From: Ascaris suum
Lineage: Eukaryota; Nematoda; Chromadorea; Rhabditida; Ascarididae
Direction: 5' to 3'
Assembly: GCA_013433145.1 (NCBI GenBank)
Contig: CM024175.1
Coordinates: 6,246,516-6,310,515, forward strand
Length of the DNA stretch: 64,000 bases
Shown here: positions 14,327 through 24,976 of the stretch, one piece after another
How the letters are laid out: each line of letters opens with the position of its first letter
Position numbering within the stretch: position 1 is the stretch's first letter
The notes under the pieces: generated by a model
The model's input: only the letters and a program-made list of their open reading frames with translations
What the model was told of the DNA's origin: nothing
Database searches by the model: none
Translations under genes and position numbers: made by a program

Positions 14327-14675
14327 GTGCTGTCAGCAGATATCAACCTTGACAGCAACTTTGAACGGCAAATTTATTGTCTTGCTTTTGTACAAGAAGG
14401 AAGCGTGACTTCGTTATCTGCTTTCCAATGCTTTGTTTTTATATATAATTCCGCACTGCTCTTCTATCTGTTAAATGCTATTGGAAAATTTAAGGAAAAA
14501 AAATTGATTCAAACCGCCATTGAACACGCCTCACATCATATGCAACGCAGTTACATAAAGGCATCTCAGTCCATTGCTCATTGGTGGTATTGTCGAATGG
14601 CGGTTTTCTCACCTACGCTTTTATCGGCAGCACGTTTTCTGATGGTTGGTAAAGTGGGTTTTTACAGAAATATGT
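14327..14675 (+). other. candidate exon, 116 codons, ends at GTAAGT donor
   Basis: A superb pyrimidine tract and CAG (ending 14322) precede the block, and AAATAT|GTAAGT closes it. The long frame reads LSADINLDSNFERQIYCL, then KKLIQTAIEHASHHMQRS and ends GKVGFYRN. However, a TAG sits in that frame directly after the acceptor, so a different acceptor or start is needed. A second frame from the acceptor (STLTATLNGKFIVLLLYK) stops after 27 codons. Confidence 0.22.
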
Positions 14676-14748
14676 AAGTCTTTTAATATGAACTTAATAT
14701 GACGTCACCTAATATTAGTTAAATGCGTCCTTCGATGCGTTTTAATAG

Positions 14749-15612
14749 GTAGCAGTGGTTGTTAAGACTGAATGCATGCATTATCGCTCAATGCTTCAAC
14801 ATGAAAGGATCGCCGAATTCATTTGTGCGCATGTGGTTGGCTATCACTTATTAATATCCACAAACTTTATGATAAATGCCTCGATAGTAAGTAGTCAACA
14901 AAAACAGAGCTCTTCGTGTAACGACCCGAACTCCTTTCCGGGCCGCCGGGTTCTCGAGCATCCGGATATAATACAAGTTTTATTGGTCGACACATGGCCC
15001 CACTTGGGCCCACAAGCAGCTCACGCCAGGAACCAATGACGAGCTAACGGTGAACGACGATGATCGAACTGAACACAGAGGGCAGTAGCAGTCCTTATAA
15101 ACCCTACTCATATACTATCAAAGCGACACTTATAAGAGCATTTGATAATGCGGACTGTTCTACGATCATAACTAAGCTGCTCTATAGTCGTAATCGAGCT
15201 GCTCTACGATCAAAATCGTTACATTTTGCCATAGTTGAACAATGTAGCTATTATCGCTTCCACCACAAGTTATTTAAGCACAAATCTGTAGTGTGGAGGG
15301 GGGAGAAGAGCAGGTGAGGGAGTGGAAGGGGGCGCAAGTGGCATATTCATTGCTAGATGATAATAATGAACGGCAAAATTGATCTTTGTTGAAGTGGAGC
15401 TGGATGTTGCAGCAGAGAGGTTGGCTGCCCGTTGAGGTTATAGACAGACGAGGGGTGCTGTCATGGAAGAGTTAGGGCAATTCGAGAGCGTTCCAAGTGT
15501 GAAAGACTGCTTGAGCGCTGTGCGCATTGATTGTCACGGCTATGTGTATGCAGAACACACTCATGTCTATATTTTTTATTTGCAGTTGCATGACGTCATC
15601 TCTCTGCTTTAA
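14749..15612 (+). CDS. two-exon gene end interrupted by an LTR-like element in the intron
   Basis: Exon 14749-14886 lies between a TTTTAATAG acceptor and a strong GTAAGTAGTC donor. It reads VAVVKTECMHYRSMLQHE then RIAEFICAHVVGYHLLIS and ends NASI, phase 0. The next strong acceptor (TATTTTTTATTTGCAG, ends 15585) opens LHDVISLL and TAA in the matching phase. The 699-nt intron holds the 307-bp LTR-like element at 14917, 30 nt after the donor. Upstream exons are not settled: the open block 14327-14677 ends at a GTAAGT donor but in the wrong phase. Confidence 0.3.
14917..15223. mobile_element. solo-LTR-like element, 307 bp
   Basis: The element begins TGTAACGA and ends TCGTTACA, an exact 8-bp terminal inverted repeat with the TG...CA ends typical of LTRs. 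Its first half is sharply GC-richer than the flanks (CCGGGCCGCCGGG), and its second half carries TATAA-like motifs. No clear target-site duplication is visible (TTCG left, TTTT right). There is no primer-binding site or internal coding region, so a solo LTR is the simplest reading. A non-autonomous TIR element is the alternative. Confidence 0.55.
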
Positions 15613-15984
15613 AAGCCATAAATCCTCATTTCCTGAGAGCATCCATTATAAGTTCGTCATCACTGCAAGAGTGTTTTGCACACGATTGTCCTATTGGACC
15701 ATCACCAGTAAAACCGATTCGTTTTATTAATTGCGTGCAAAAGAAGCTGGCTGGCACGACGTGTGCCTTTTGTTACCCTGAAATGAGATATTCACTTCTT
15801 ATATAAAATTCAAAACTGATGTAAATTTAAAGTAAAAATTTTCATCCACTGTTTCTGATAGATGAGTGTCTATCGATAAACATCGCTTTCATCCATCACT
15901 TCGTTTATGTGTATTTATTCGTTCTTCAATGGATTAATTGATATTTTTGTGCACTTTACTCCTAAAGACGTGTAATCTCTTTGT

Positions 15985-16275
15985 TTGCATCTCACTCGAA
16001 ATGCAGCGATTATAAAAGAACGCAAAATTTATGATACGGTAGCAGTTGGACTCGCAACTACTCACTTCAATTTCTTTTTTTTTGATCGGCGACTGATTTA
16101 TTTCTCATTATCTTTGATATTTATGTTTCTTGACGTCAGCAATATAAAAGTTCACTTGTTTCTATCTGTGCGAGAATTTGTGGAAGAGAATATAAATCTA
16201 TGCACATCAAAGTGTATGCTGTCTAGGCGACGCAAATGGAGAGCCTTTTTTTATGCGGGTGATAGAGATCGATGA
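15985..16275 (+). CDS. unidentified ORF, candidate exon
   Basis: An acceptor-like CTCGAAATGCAG after a T-rich stretch is followed by ATIKERK-type sequence (AIIKERKIYDTVAVGLATT). A hydrophobic segment follows (LIYFSLSLIFMFLDV), then a basic end (KCMLSRRRKWRAFFYAG) and TGA. Its stop overlaps the ATG of a further 60-codon frame (16272-16454). This could be a membrane-anchored fragment or chance. Confidence 0.2.
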   Translation: MHLTRNAAIIKERKIYDTVAVGLATTHFNFFFFDRRLIYFSLSLIFMFLDVSNIKVHLFLSVREFVEENINLCTSKCMLSRRRKWRAFFYAGDRDR

Positions 16276-16538
16276 TCGCTTTCTGCAAAAGGGAAGAAGC
16301 ATGTCAAAGGAAGTTAGGCAGCCTGCACTGTCATATTGTGCCCATCACATCGATTGTTTCCATTACCAACCAAATAACTGAAATAAAGAATTCATCACAT
16401 CATTCTTGCTTATCAGATTCAAAAAATTTGTCTGTTTTGAACGGCTGCCGTTAAATGCAAACTCGACGTCTATAAAATCCATGCTAATCTTAGCCATATT
16501 TAATTGTCTATGACTACTTTCGAAGTTGATGGATCGAT

Positions 16539-16838
16539 ATGAGGCATGGAAAACTGGATCATCCCTTGATCATCGTTCCATATGTCGGTTTTCTTGACTC
16601 TAGGTTTATTAGTTCCTTGTTGAACCAACTTCACAGAGTGGCAGATACAAACATACACATGCGCAAAGAAAATACTCCGCTTTGGAAATGTGCTTTGCAG
16701 AATCGCATGCAAAAAGAAAGTGAGCTTGAAATTGTTTCAGCAGCGGAACTCGATGAAAATATGCGCAATCGTCCTTACTACGAAGTGGATTTTAATTTGT
16801 ATTCATACAATTGCAAAACTTGTGCGCAAACTTTTTAA
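16539..16838 (+). CDS. unidentified 99-aa ORF with ATG
   Basis: The ATG lies 12 nt after an in-frame TGA. The frame reads MRHGKLDHPLIIVPYVGF, LNQLHRVADTNIHMRKE, then SELEIVSAAELDENMRN and ends NCKTCAQTF, TAA. Codons are mostly purine-first and the amino-acid mix is protein-like. The antisense frame of 70 codons is the probable shadow. A TTGTTTCAG inside could be an acceptor for a shorter exon. The C-terminal CKTC pair is not enough to call a metal site. Function unknown. Confidence 0.33.
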   Translation: MRHGKLDHPLIIVPYVGFLDSRFISSLLNQLHRVADTNIHMRKENTPLWKCALQNRMQKESELEIVSAAELDENMRNRPYYEVDFNLYSYNCKTCAQTF

Positions 16839-18815
16839 GCCGATATTTCTTGATAAAAAGCGTCGTTAAATAGCAAAGTCTATGAGCCGAATCATAGCAT
16901 AGCCAAGACAAGGCATTTCTCGTTTTTTATCCGTTAAGAGTGCCTCTCACTTATAATCGAACATATGTTTGTTTTGACTAGCGCATAGAGAACGTCACTT
17001 CGAATGCATGATTCCTTCACGTGCTGTTTTCTTTACTGGCTAACACATAAAAGCGCTATACAGCCATATAGCCCATACAGACTCTTCATGAGCTCACATC
17101 GATTGAGGCGGCAAATGTGGCATTACCCTTTCCCTATAACTTTCGGTGATTTATGTAGAGAGCATCACCTACATTCTTTAGCTTCCAATAAACTCCCTTC
17201 GCGGAAAAGGCTGTATGACCCTTACAAGAGTACGACGCTTACTGTCTTTCCCAATGACCTCTGCAAGCGGTTTTTGTTTTGATTAGACGTCGCTGATGCT
17301 TAAGACATCGGAGCCATACATTACTCGTCACCTCAGTCAGCCGCCTGATCTGATCTAGTTGTTCGATTGAAAGAAGCTAAACTCAATCCTATCTTGTGTT
17401 ACATTTATAGCTCGACCGCTGAGCTGCAGAGCCTAGCGATCGATGACTATGGAATGAGCGAACATAGTGTTTTTCTGAAATTCACTCGGGAAATTTTGAA
17501 ATGTTCATCGCTGATCGGGAATCGCTGTGCTCTTCTCAACTATTTTTAATGCAAATTTTTTCAACGTATAATTAAAAAATTTATGTGCTGTATAATGTTG
17601 AAAACATCTGCAATTAACGAAAAAAAAAAACAAAAGAGATTTCGATAGCGTCACGTCTGCCATCTTTAATCATTTACTGCAAATATTTGCACATTGCGAT
17701 GCATGGTTTAACACTACTGCACTCGTTTTCTCACTTGTAAACATCGGCGGTGATTGCTTTGTGTATTTTTTTGTTATAAATTTCTTTTTTTTGCTCTTCC
17801 TGTTAACCATCGAAGCATATCGCTTTTGAAGAACGATACGCTTGTGTCGAAGATTTCAAATCTGTTGCCTTTATGGTGTGATTGAGGGTTGAAATTCTGT
17901 GTGATTATCAAATTTTAATTTGAGTAGTGAATGAGCATAAATTATCGCTGGGGGCTAGAGTGAATATCATGAAACTCTGAAATCGACCTGAAATCACGGA
18001 ATCCAATATTTGCTGAAAGAATTTTACATTATATGTTTTTAGTGCTCTCGAGGACTAACATAACGCGCATGATTGGCAGATAGAGCGCCCAGGCGAATTA
18101 ATTATTACACATTAGCAAGTTTTAAATATTTGTATTGCGTCGGTTGCATTGCTCATTGAAAGAATGCGGGGTTCTCAACGATTAACCCCATCTCTTTGGG
18201 TCTGTGTGAATAGAATTTTTTTTAACCGTAATGTTTTTTGCAAAAACTTACTTCCCTTATATGTCTCTTGCAAATTTGTATTTGTGAATCATATTATGAC
18301 AATATTATGTTGTATTTACACCTCGTCCTATGTCCGTCACTCTTTGTTGTAACCCGAATCGAGGGACCTCTGAACCTAGAGCTGCGAATTTTAGTGGAGA
18401 TAATATGCCCCACAGGTTGGATTCCTTCACCAAACCGAAGTTGATTCTTCCTATTCGAAAGGTATTATTAATCACTAAAGGACGTTTAAAAATTTGCAAC
18501 CAGTTTGCAGACTTTTGAATTACCAAGAACCGTTCGAATCGCAAAGCAAATAGGGTAGGCAGGGGGAGGGGGAGGGGCGGCTATAGAAATTGATTGATGT
18601 GCGTTCTAACGTCTTGTCATCTTATTCTATTCCATAGTCACCCCAGGAATAATCAAGTATGCCGTATAATGCGTTTTACCTGATTTAGTCGCTAGAACTA
18701 ATTTTCTAAAACAATTGCATCTTTATGACTCGGTCGGTCTAAAGTGAAAATTCAACCGGTATAAAATGCATGGGAATTTTCTAGCGCATTTAGCACATGT
18801 TCACGTGACCTTTAG

Positions 18816-18889
18816 CACGTTTCGACGTCTCTAACCTTTTTGATACGTTCAGATATGCTGTCAAGTTTGGTGGCTTAGCGTTGAAGGTG
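18816..18889 (+). other. candidate internal exon, 74 nt
   Basis: A CACGTGACCTTTAG acceptor and GGTG|GTAAGGG donor bound the frame RFDVSNLFDTFRYAVKF, GGLALKV. A second similar pair (acceptor GCTTCAG at 18936, donor GTAAGGCATG at 18999) lies just downstream but in a different phase. Short, but with good signals at both ends. Confidence 0.2.
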
Positions 18890-19094
18890 GTAAGGGAGAA
18901 GCTCCCTTGCCTGCGCTTTACTTGCATATAGCTTCAGTGCATATAGCCTTCTTTGTTCACCAAACTTTCCTAGGGAATGTTTTTTCTGGTTCGCAAGCCG
19001 GTAAGGCATGAAGTATTTGTGAACTAGATTTATTTGTGTTTATATCACATCGTTTGCACTTTGCTGACGTTGTCCCGTTACCGTTATTTGCACT

Positions 19095-19451
19095 TTACCG
19101 TTTTTTCTGCGATATTACAGTTTCAGGGGGGAGTGAGGGAGGGGTGGGGTAGGAGGGAGTGGCGGTGTGACCACACACGAGTTGAGGTAAGCGCGTAAAA
19201 TTGCAATGCGACCGCTTCGCACCCCCTCCCCTTTCATTATTTTGCAACAGTGCACCCCTTTTCCACTTGTCACTATTCTTATCTTGCTGCATTAGTGCAA
19301 CAGTTGTCCTATGTTCCATTATAACGATTATTTGTATTCGTTTCGGTTGATGCATTGTTCCAATTTTTCTGATTGAAGCTGTTTTCTGTATGGAAATGCT
19401 GCTTATCGCAAAGTGAAAGTGTTCATTCGGTGGATGCAAAAGTGATTTCAA
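19095..19451 (-). other. unidentified 118-codon ORF
   Basis: The frame contains MHQPKRIQIIVIMEHRTT, LMQQDKNSDKWKRGALLQ and a Pro/Thr-rich tail (HTATPSYPTPPSLPPET). The tail reflects a polypurine tract at 19125-19160. On the plus strand the same region offers a spliced-looking frame (SQSESVHSVDAKVISRL before CAG|GTAATC), so the strand is ambiguous. Confidence 0.2.
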
Positions 19452-19658
19452 GGCTCACGGAATTGACGAGCAGGTAATCCATATGACTTGATAAAAGAAA
19501 TTGCTTTTAGCCCTCAGTAATTCAGTCAATTACAGGAAGACGCCATTGTGCCATTTCGGGAATCATTGCAGTCATTGTTAAAATATTTGAACAGAAAATT
19601 CCACCCTCAGTAGTTTCAATCATCTCTAAGAGATAGCAGAACTGATGACGACTGAGTA

Positions 19659-19949
19659 TCATTGTTTAAGCCGATGGCCTAACCCCTCCCTTATACTTTT
19701 CCACTCCTCCACACCCTCACTAAATAGCGAAGTGTTTGTGTCATCGCTTTGTTCATCTACACAGGCGTATCCGAATAGACGGTATTGAGAGAGGAAAAGG
19801 AAATGAAATTGAATTTTCACCTCGCAAACAGTTGTTGCCATGTGCCGGAAACAATTTCGTTGTCTTTTACATGAGCGGGTTTTTGGACTCCTGTCATCTA
19901 CGTCCGCCTTAACTGCTCCGTCTCTTCTAAAACATTTGACAGGTTTATG
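19659..19949 (-). CDS. candidate terminal exon, 96 codons
   Basis: An excellent acceptor (CTCCGCACCTCTCCACCTATCAG, 19972-19950) opens the frame HKPVKCFRRDGAVKADVD, DRSPKTRSCKRQRNCFRH. It ends with the acidic piece YACVDEQSDDTNTSLFSE, GVEEWKSIREGLGHRLKQ and TGA. A GAG|GTGAAA site in the middle could be a donor. Cys and Arg content in the first half is high. No domain is recognised. Confidence 0.3.
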   Translation of the reverse strand, partial: HKPVKCFRRDGAVKADVDDRSPKTRSCKRQRNCFRHMATTVCEVKIQFHFLFLSQYRLFGYACVDEQSDDTNTSLFSEGVEEWKSIREGLGHRLKQ

Positions 19950-20139
19950 CTGATAGGTGGAGAGGTGCGGAGAGCAGGAAGGAAATACGACATATCCCAA
20001 CCGATATTCCACAGACGCTATCGAAGCGTCCTTAGCATTGAAAATCTTTAACGTAGCTATTCCATCTTATTTAATCGTCGATTTATATTCAATAAGCGCC
20101 AAAAAAGCATCTAGGATTAACACTAAGTGACAGTTAGTA

Positions 20140-20328
20140 ACATTGATCATTTTGCCGACGTTTAAAGTACTGCATAATGGGGAAGCAATTTTGCACTTTC
20201 GAATTGGAACATTGAGTTCTAAGGAACACTTTATGAGTTCTGAGGAATATTTTGTGGTCAATTTGCATCTCGATGAATCATGGATTGAAATGTTCGCAAA
20301 AAGCAGTTCAAAAATGGCTAGCCCATAA
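20140..20328 (+). CDS. unidentified ORF tail ending at a hairpin
   Basis: The frame reads LPTFKVLHNGEAILHFRI, GTLSSKEHFMSSEEYFVV, NLHLDESWIEMFAKSS and KMASP, then TAA. Codon and amino-acid use look like real protein. A weak acceptor (AAGTGACAG) precedes it. The stop codon lies inside the left arm of the inverted repeat at 20316-20349. The antisense frame (64 codons) is the likely shadow. Confidence 0.27.
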   Translation, partial: TLIILPTFKVLHNGEAILHFRIGTLSSKEHFMSSEEYFVVNLHLDESWIEMFAKSSSKMASP

Positions 20329-20349
20329 AAAAAGTATTATGGGTTAGCC
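20316..20349. repeat. 13-bp inverted repeat at an ORF stop
   Basis: GGCTAGCCCATAA and TTATGGGTTAGCC (one mismatch) flank an 8-nt A-rich loop. The left arm contains the TAA of the ORF ending at 20328. Confidence 0.75.
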
Positions 20350-20549
20350 CGCTTTATTTTGGAAGCCCTTATTATTCCAAATATTTGTCATCGAGGCGCT
20401 ATTTTTATTAACGATCAACTTCTTTGTTTAATCAATTCCTGTCAAGTATTTAAGTGTCATTGAGGTATACGGACTGTGGGGTACGAGTTTACGATAATAG
20501 CACTAAGTTTCAGAGGGCATAAATTACAATGATAAAATTTCTGGATTCC

Positions 20550-20735
20550 TCATTGCAAAACTTCTCTTATAAATGCCTCTGATGATACTTTTATGCGTTT
20601 CTGCAAATCCACGTTTGCAAAGGCATATCTATTTATGTGTGCGTATCTCTCATTTATTTCTCTCAACTTGGAAATCTCTTGCAAATGTACGCTATTTTCA
20701 ACATGATCTCTTCCATCATTTTCGACAATGATCAC
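20550..20735 (-). other. charged, helix-like ORF without ATG
   Basis: The frame reads IIVENDGRDHVENSVHLQ, EISKLREINERYAHINRY and KRIKVSSEAFIREVLQ, then TGA. It contains no Met, so it would have to be an exon. The strong acceptor upstream (ACATTGTTTTCAG) is followed by a TAA in this frame. It is therefore either a broken exon or chance. Confidence 0.22.
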
Positions 20736-21258
20736 TTAATCCTGAAAACAATGTAAACATTTATAAATGCTGAAAAATTAATATCGATCGGACCTTCTTT
20801 TAGCACGGAGTTGTTTCATGAAATTTCGTTGAAATCTTTATGCAGACATTGAACATTATGGAAAGGGCTACTCTTTCCTTCGAAAAAATTTTTGTGCAAG
20901 CAGTCAGCTGTATTCAAATTCGGGAATAATTAATCTTATTATTTGCAGGTAACTTACATATCTCACTAAGCTATCGGTGCAGTTAGCAAAGCCTTATTGT
21001 GCCAACTCATTTGGCATGATTCTACGTTTATTTTTGTCATGTTTAACTCAAGAGAACATCAAAACGCAGTTTGAACAAATATTTCGAAAAAAAGCTGTCG
21101 ATATGCACTTTTTTCTTGCGATATGCTCTGCCTTTTTACTTTTTGTGCAGTTGGATTAGTCAACAGCCTCAGCTCATTTCTCCTCTAACGAATCCTGTTT
21201 GCAAAATTGTCCTTCAGAATTATAGATATGCATAAATCGAGATTTTTACTTATTTAAA

Positions 21259-21396
<138 letters not shown>

Positions 21397-22283
21397 GTTA
21401 ATATTAAACATCAATAACACAACAATGGTGATATGGACTCAATTGATTGCACATTTGAATGCGACTTTTTTTCGCTTTTACAGCCAGTTGCTTTCTGCAG
21501 TTTTTCGCAACACAAAACTTCGAAGCAAATAAACAAATTGCTATAGATGAAATTCGGTAGAATTCACAAGGAACTTTTAGCGGTACTCGGAGAGTATACA
21601 AAAATAAAATAACATAATTTGCGAAAAATCTCCATAATAGTGCGGTTTATTGCAGTCACAGTTAGTTTGATTTCATGCACAATCATAGATCTATCTTCGT
21701 TTTCGCTGAAAACAAATAAAATAGGAAATTTTTGGCTAGGTGATGACCTGAACCATTAGACAATAGTTAAGAGTGCCTCTTATAGATTACAATAGTTTTA
21801 TAGATAAGATTTTCATATCTAGATTCCGGTTAAGTTTTTCACAAAATTATTGAGGTTTTTCAGGCCATTTACCTCGCAAGTTTTCTCTTAGTCAGTTCAT
21901 TAGTATCTTTTCAGTAGTACTGCAGCTTTAATATCAACTGTCCACTTATGCTTCCTTTTGTCGTGAATCACCTGCATACTGTGGCTGTTTATTTTTTCAA
22001 AGATTGTGAGATCGTCCTTGCTCGCTATCTTCGTCAACAGCAGGCAAAGTCTTATCTTTGACAAAATGTCAATCAATGTCTGCATAACGTCGATTACCAT
22101 CTATACTGCTGAATAACAAAAAAACCGAATTCTTAGTACAGAATTCATTTTTATACGAGCAATAATGTATGGAAATATAACCACTTTTATTTATGTTGTT
22201 TCGTTCCTCCCGTCTCCACTCCCTGCTAAACGTCGCACGTCGAAAACGTTGAGCTTCTTATTAGGCAGTATTAACGATCGAAA

Positions 22284-22511
22284 GTGCTGCCACCGGTATT
22301 ACATGACGGCCATATCAAATGGCCTTACATGCTAAGACCTGAAGAATACCTAGCTTCATCACGAGCATCTGAAAACCCTCAGCAAGCGAGCAGTGCCCAG
22401 TTTTGCGTTTACTGCTTCGGATGGGGAAATCGTGGTCCGTGCATCATTTTTTTGAGGCGGATCTTACATCCAGAAAACTCTGTCAGTGATTCATTGCTAA
22501 ACTGCGAATAA
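22284..22511 (+). other. unidentified ORF, 75 codons
   Basis: Reads LPPVLHDGHIKWPYMLRP, EEYLASSRASENPQQASS, CVYCFGWGNRGPCIIF and ends LLNCE, TAA. The first ATG (WPYM) would give 60 aa. The sequence is protein-like but there is no good acceptor and no recognised family. Confidence 0.2.
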
Positions 22512-23039
22512 TCACGGGGTTCGTTAAAGAGGCTGCTGTTGCAACAAGGAAGTGGTTTTCGATTTGTAGAAGAGGGGAGGAGCGTGCATGAGGAAGTAAA
22601 ACGAAGGAGCCAATACTAATGAGAATAAGAACCTAAACCAATGTGCAATAGTATTTATAATGACGTTTGAATGATGAATATCACAAGACAGCAATAAAAT
22701 TTCATCGTCCATTTACTTTCTTTTATGTGTATAATTGATAGGAATATCATGAAATGTGAACTGAGATAATCCGAGTGGTAGTTCAGGGTGCATCATATAG
22801 TACTTCCAAAGTTGTTCTCTCAGCCGAGTGTCAATCTTTTTTTTTGAACGCTCATTCGACTCTTCTCTCAAGAAAGTTGCAAGGAATGCGCAATGGTGAA
22901 AAGAAGTAAAAACGAGTGCATTCATACGTTTTTGCCAGCCGGCTGGTTAAAATTGAAACAAAGTGTGCGCCCTAACAACGGCATCTCTGTTCTCCAAGAA
23001 CTCTAACATAGAGCATCATGATAGCGCTTTCTGAATAAT

Positions 23040-23495
23040 ATTTGAATATTAGTTTCAACTGCAATAGTATTTGAACATTAATCTCCAATCCAATAGGAGG
23101 TTACCTTTACTTGAGTGGTAATAAATATTAACCTAGAAAAGAAACATCCTACGTAAAACATTTCTTTATCAGCTTACTAGCTTACTTCAAATGCTGCTCG
23201 ATTTTGGAAAATTGCCTCGTTGAATCATTCATGCGCTCTACACGCTAAATAGTATCATGAATTGCGCGAAACATTATAATTGTGCCCTATCATCTTTCGC
23301 TAATAAATTAAGCCCTATTATCTTTCGTTAGTGGCCGAGCCGTCGTTTCTTTCTTTTCTTCCATCTGCGCTCCTCGAAAAAAAAAACATCTAAAATAGTG
23401 ATTGCCACACGACCTGTCCACTCTTGAACAATGAGCAGATTGAACACAAATCACAAATGACTTCGATCAAACTCGCAGATCACAAATGACTTTGA
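23040..23495. repeat. three short duplications with 28-29 bp period
   Basis: ATTTGAATATTA/ATTTGAACATTA start at 23040 and 23069. GCCCTATCATCTTTCG/GCCCTATTATCTTTCG start at 23284 and 23312. ATCACAAATGACTT appears at 23450 and 23479. Each pair is separate in sequence but shares nearly the same spacing. Confidence 0.65.
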
Positions 23496-23521
23496 ATTAC
23501 GTAAAATTGTGATTTAACCAG

Positions 23522-23732
23522 CGACGTCGAATTTCCACAAAGAGTGCAACGAAATGGGAGACAACACGTAATGGAAGAATATAAAAGCAAAGGAAACGGA
23601 AAAAACTCTTCTTTATTTTGGTCGATTGAAAAAGACGTCCTCGAAAAATGGTGCACGCTGCAAATCGGTTTTGCCAGCCATCAAAAGCTCAACTCACTGA
23701 AGCGATTCGCAGCAGTGGAAATAGGGCTGTAA
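23522..23732 (+). CDS. candidate terminal exon, 69 codons
   Basis: After a GTGATTTAACCAG acceptor the frame reads DVEFPQRVQRNGRQHVME, EYKSKGNGKNSSLFWSIE, KDVLEKWCTLQIGFASHQ and ends VEIGL, TAA. Balanced charge and codon use favour coding. A second plus ORF with ATG (23758-23946, MLEVIAIETVCQQALLHD) follows 25 nt later and runs to the edge of the repeat at 23.95 kb. Confidence 0.27.
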
Positions 23733-23946
23733 AAAGTATAAAAAACGAGCTAATTGCATGCTCGAGGTCATCGCAATTGAAACTGTCTGTCAGCAAGCAC
23801 TTCTTCACGACAGCAGTGATGCTATAAGTGATCCTTCCTTATGCAGCGTGCACCCATATCGAGTGAATGCTCGAGCACTCATCACTCACTCTACCACTTT
23901 AAATTTATTTCAACAGTGCGTAGCTGTGTCTTCCTCTACTAGCTAA

Positions 23947-24380
23947 ATAATCCTTATTCGTACATCCACAACGTCCCTCTGAATAAGGGTTCTGCAATGG
24001 TAGGCGACTTGAGGCCGTTCTACGTGGATTGTGCAATCCATGAGCACCTTCCGTACAGGGCAAGGTCAATTTCGTCCTGCTGTTTTCCGGCAACCTTTTC
24101 CTAGATGGAAGAGGATGGACGGAGACACACTAAGCATGCACTAATGTTTTTCACGTGAGGGGATTCTTGGGTAGGATTGTCTACGCCTTGTGGATGGTTC
24201 GTCGTCTCCACAGTGGTATGGTCGATGCGGTTGCGCCACTACAGCATCCGCCGGATGCAGCTGCATTCCTCGGCAGTTTCATCCGGAGAAACCGACCAGG
24301 AGCACGTCCTGCTGGTGGCTAACAAAGTCCCATGCAAAAATCGAGCAATAAAATGCTCCTCACTACTGGATAAATAATTA
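23947..24380 (-). repeat. dispersed-repeat candidate with degenerate reading frame
   Basis: The block is GC-rich. Read on minus from 24370, one frame is open except for a single TAG: SEEHFIARFLHGTLLATS, SVSPDETAEECSCIRRML, stop, IDHTTVETTNHPQGVDNP. A second frame then carries KLTLPCTEGAHGLHNPRR, TASSRLPLQNPYSEGRCG, CTNKDYLASRGRHSYALL to a stop at 23905. From memory such peptides recur in hookworm predicted proteins. I cannot verify that here. I treat the block as a degenerate copy of a repeat family. Confidence 0.38.
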
Positions 24381-24748
24381 TTTTAGCACGTATTTGTTAG
24401 AGGAAGATGTCTTCGCGTCATAGACAACTGTAAGTGGATATTTTTGAGTTGCTTTTGAGCAAAATGCATGAAATACCAATTTATTTTTGCCTATATTTTT
24501 AGGTAATTTCTAATGAACGAAACGATAGCGTATGCGTTTCTGTATATTTGTTGAGTGATTTTACAGTTTTGTATTACAAATATGAGTGGATTATTCCACG
24601 AAATTTGCTCCACCTTGACGCAGGGAAGCAAAGCCGTAATTGCATGTTGATGACAGTTCCAGATAGCCGTTGAATTCGCGTTCGACGAACGTGCTTCATG
24701 TTGATGGAAACTGGTGGAACCATCAGAATCGAGTTAGTGTTCTTGCAG

Positions 24749-24976
24749 TTGCATTTGCACCAATAGCGCTTTCACATTTTCATAAAGACGGTGAAAAGAA
24801 GAGAAAGGGGGAATGTTGGGGAGCGCAACTATTGCCTAACCATTGGCGTTTGCATATACACGAGATAGAAAGCTCTCAAGCATGCTGTGCTAATGGCGCA
24901 GGAGTGATTACCGCAGAAAAATGTGATTATCTATACGTGTTTTCATTAATAAATCGATCAGCTATCTGTCTCAAGC
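24749..24976 (+). other. candidate internal exon, 228 nt
   Basis: A TTAGTGTTCTTGCAG acceptor and a CAAGC|GTGAGTTT donor bound the frame AFAPIALSHFHKDGEKKR, LPNHWRLHIHEIESSQAC, NGAGVITAEKCDYLYVF and NRSAICLK. The frame is open for another 25 codons upstream (NVLHVDGNWWNHQNRVS). No domain is recognised. Confidence 0.27.
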
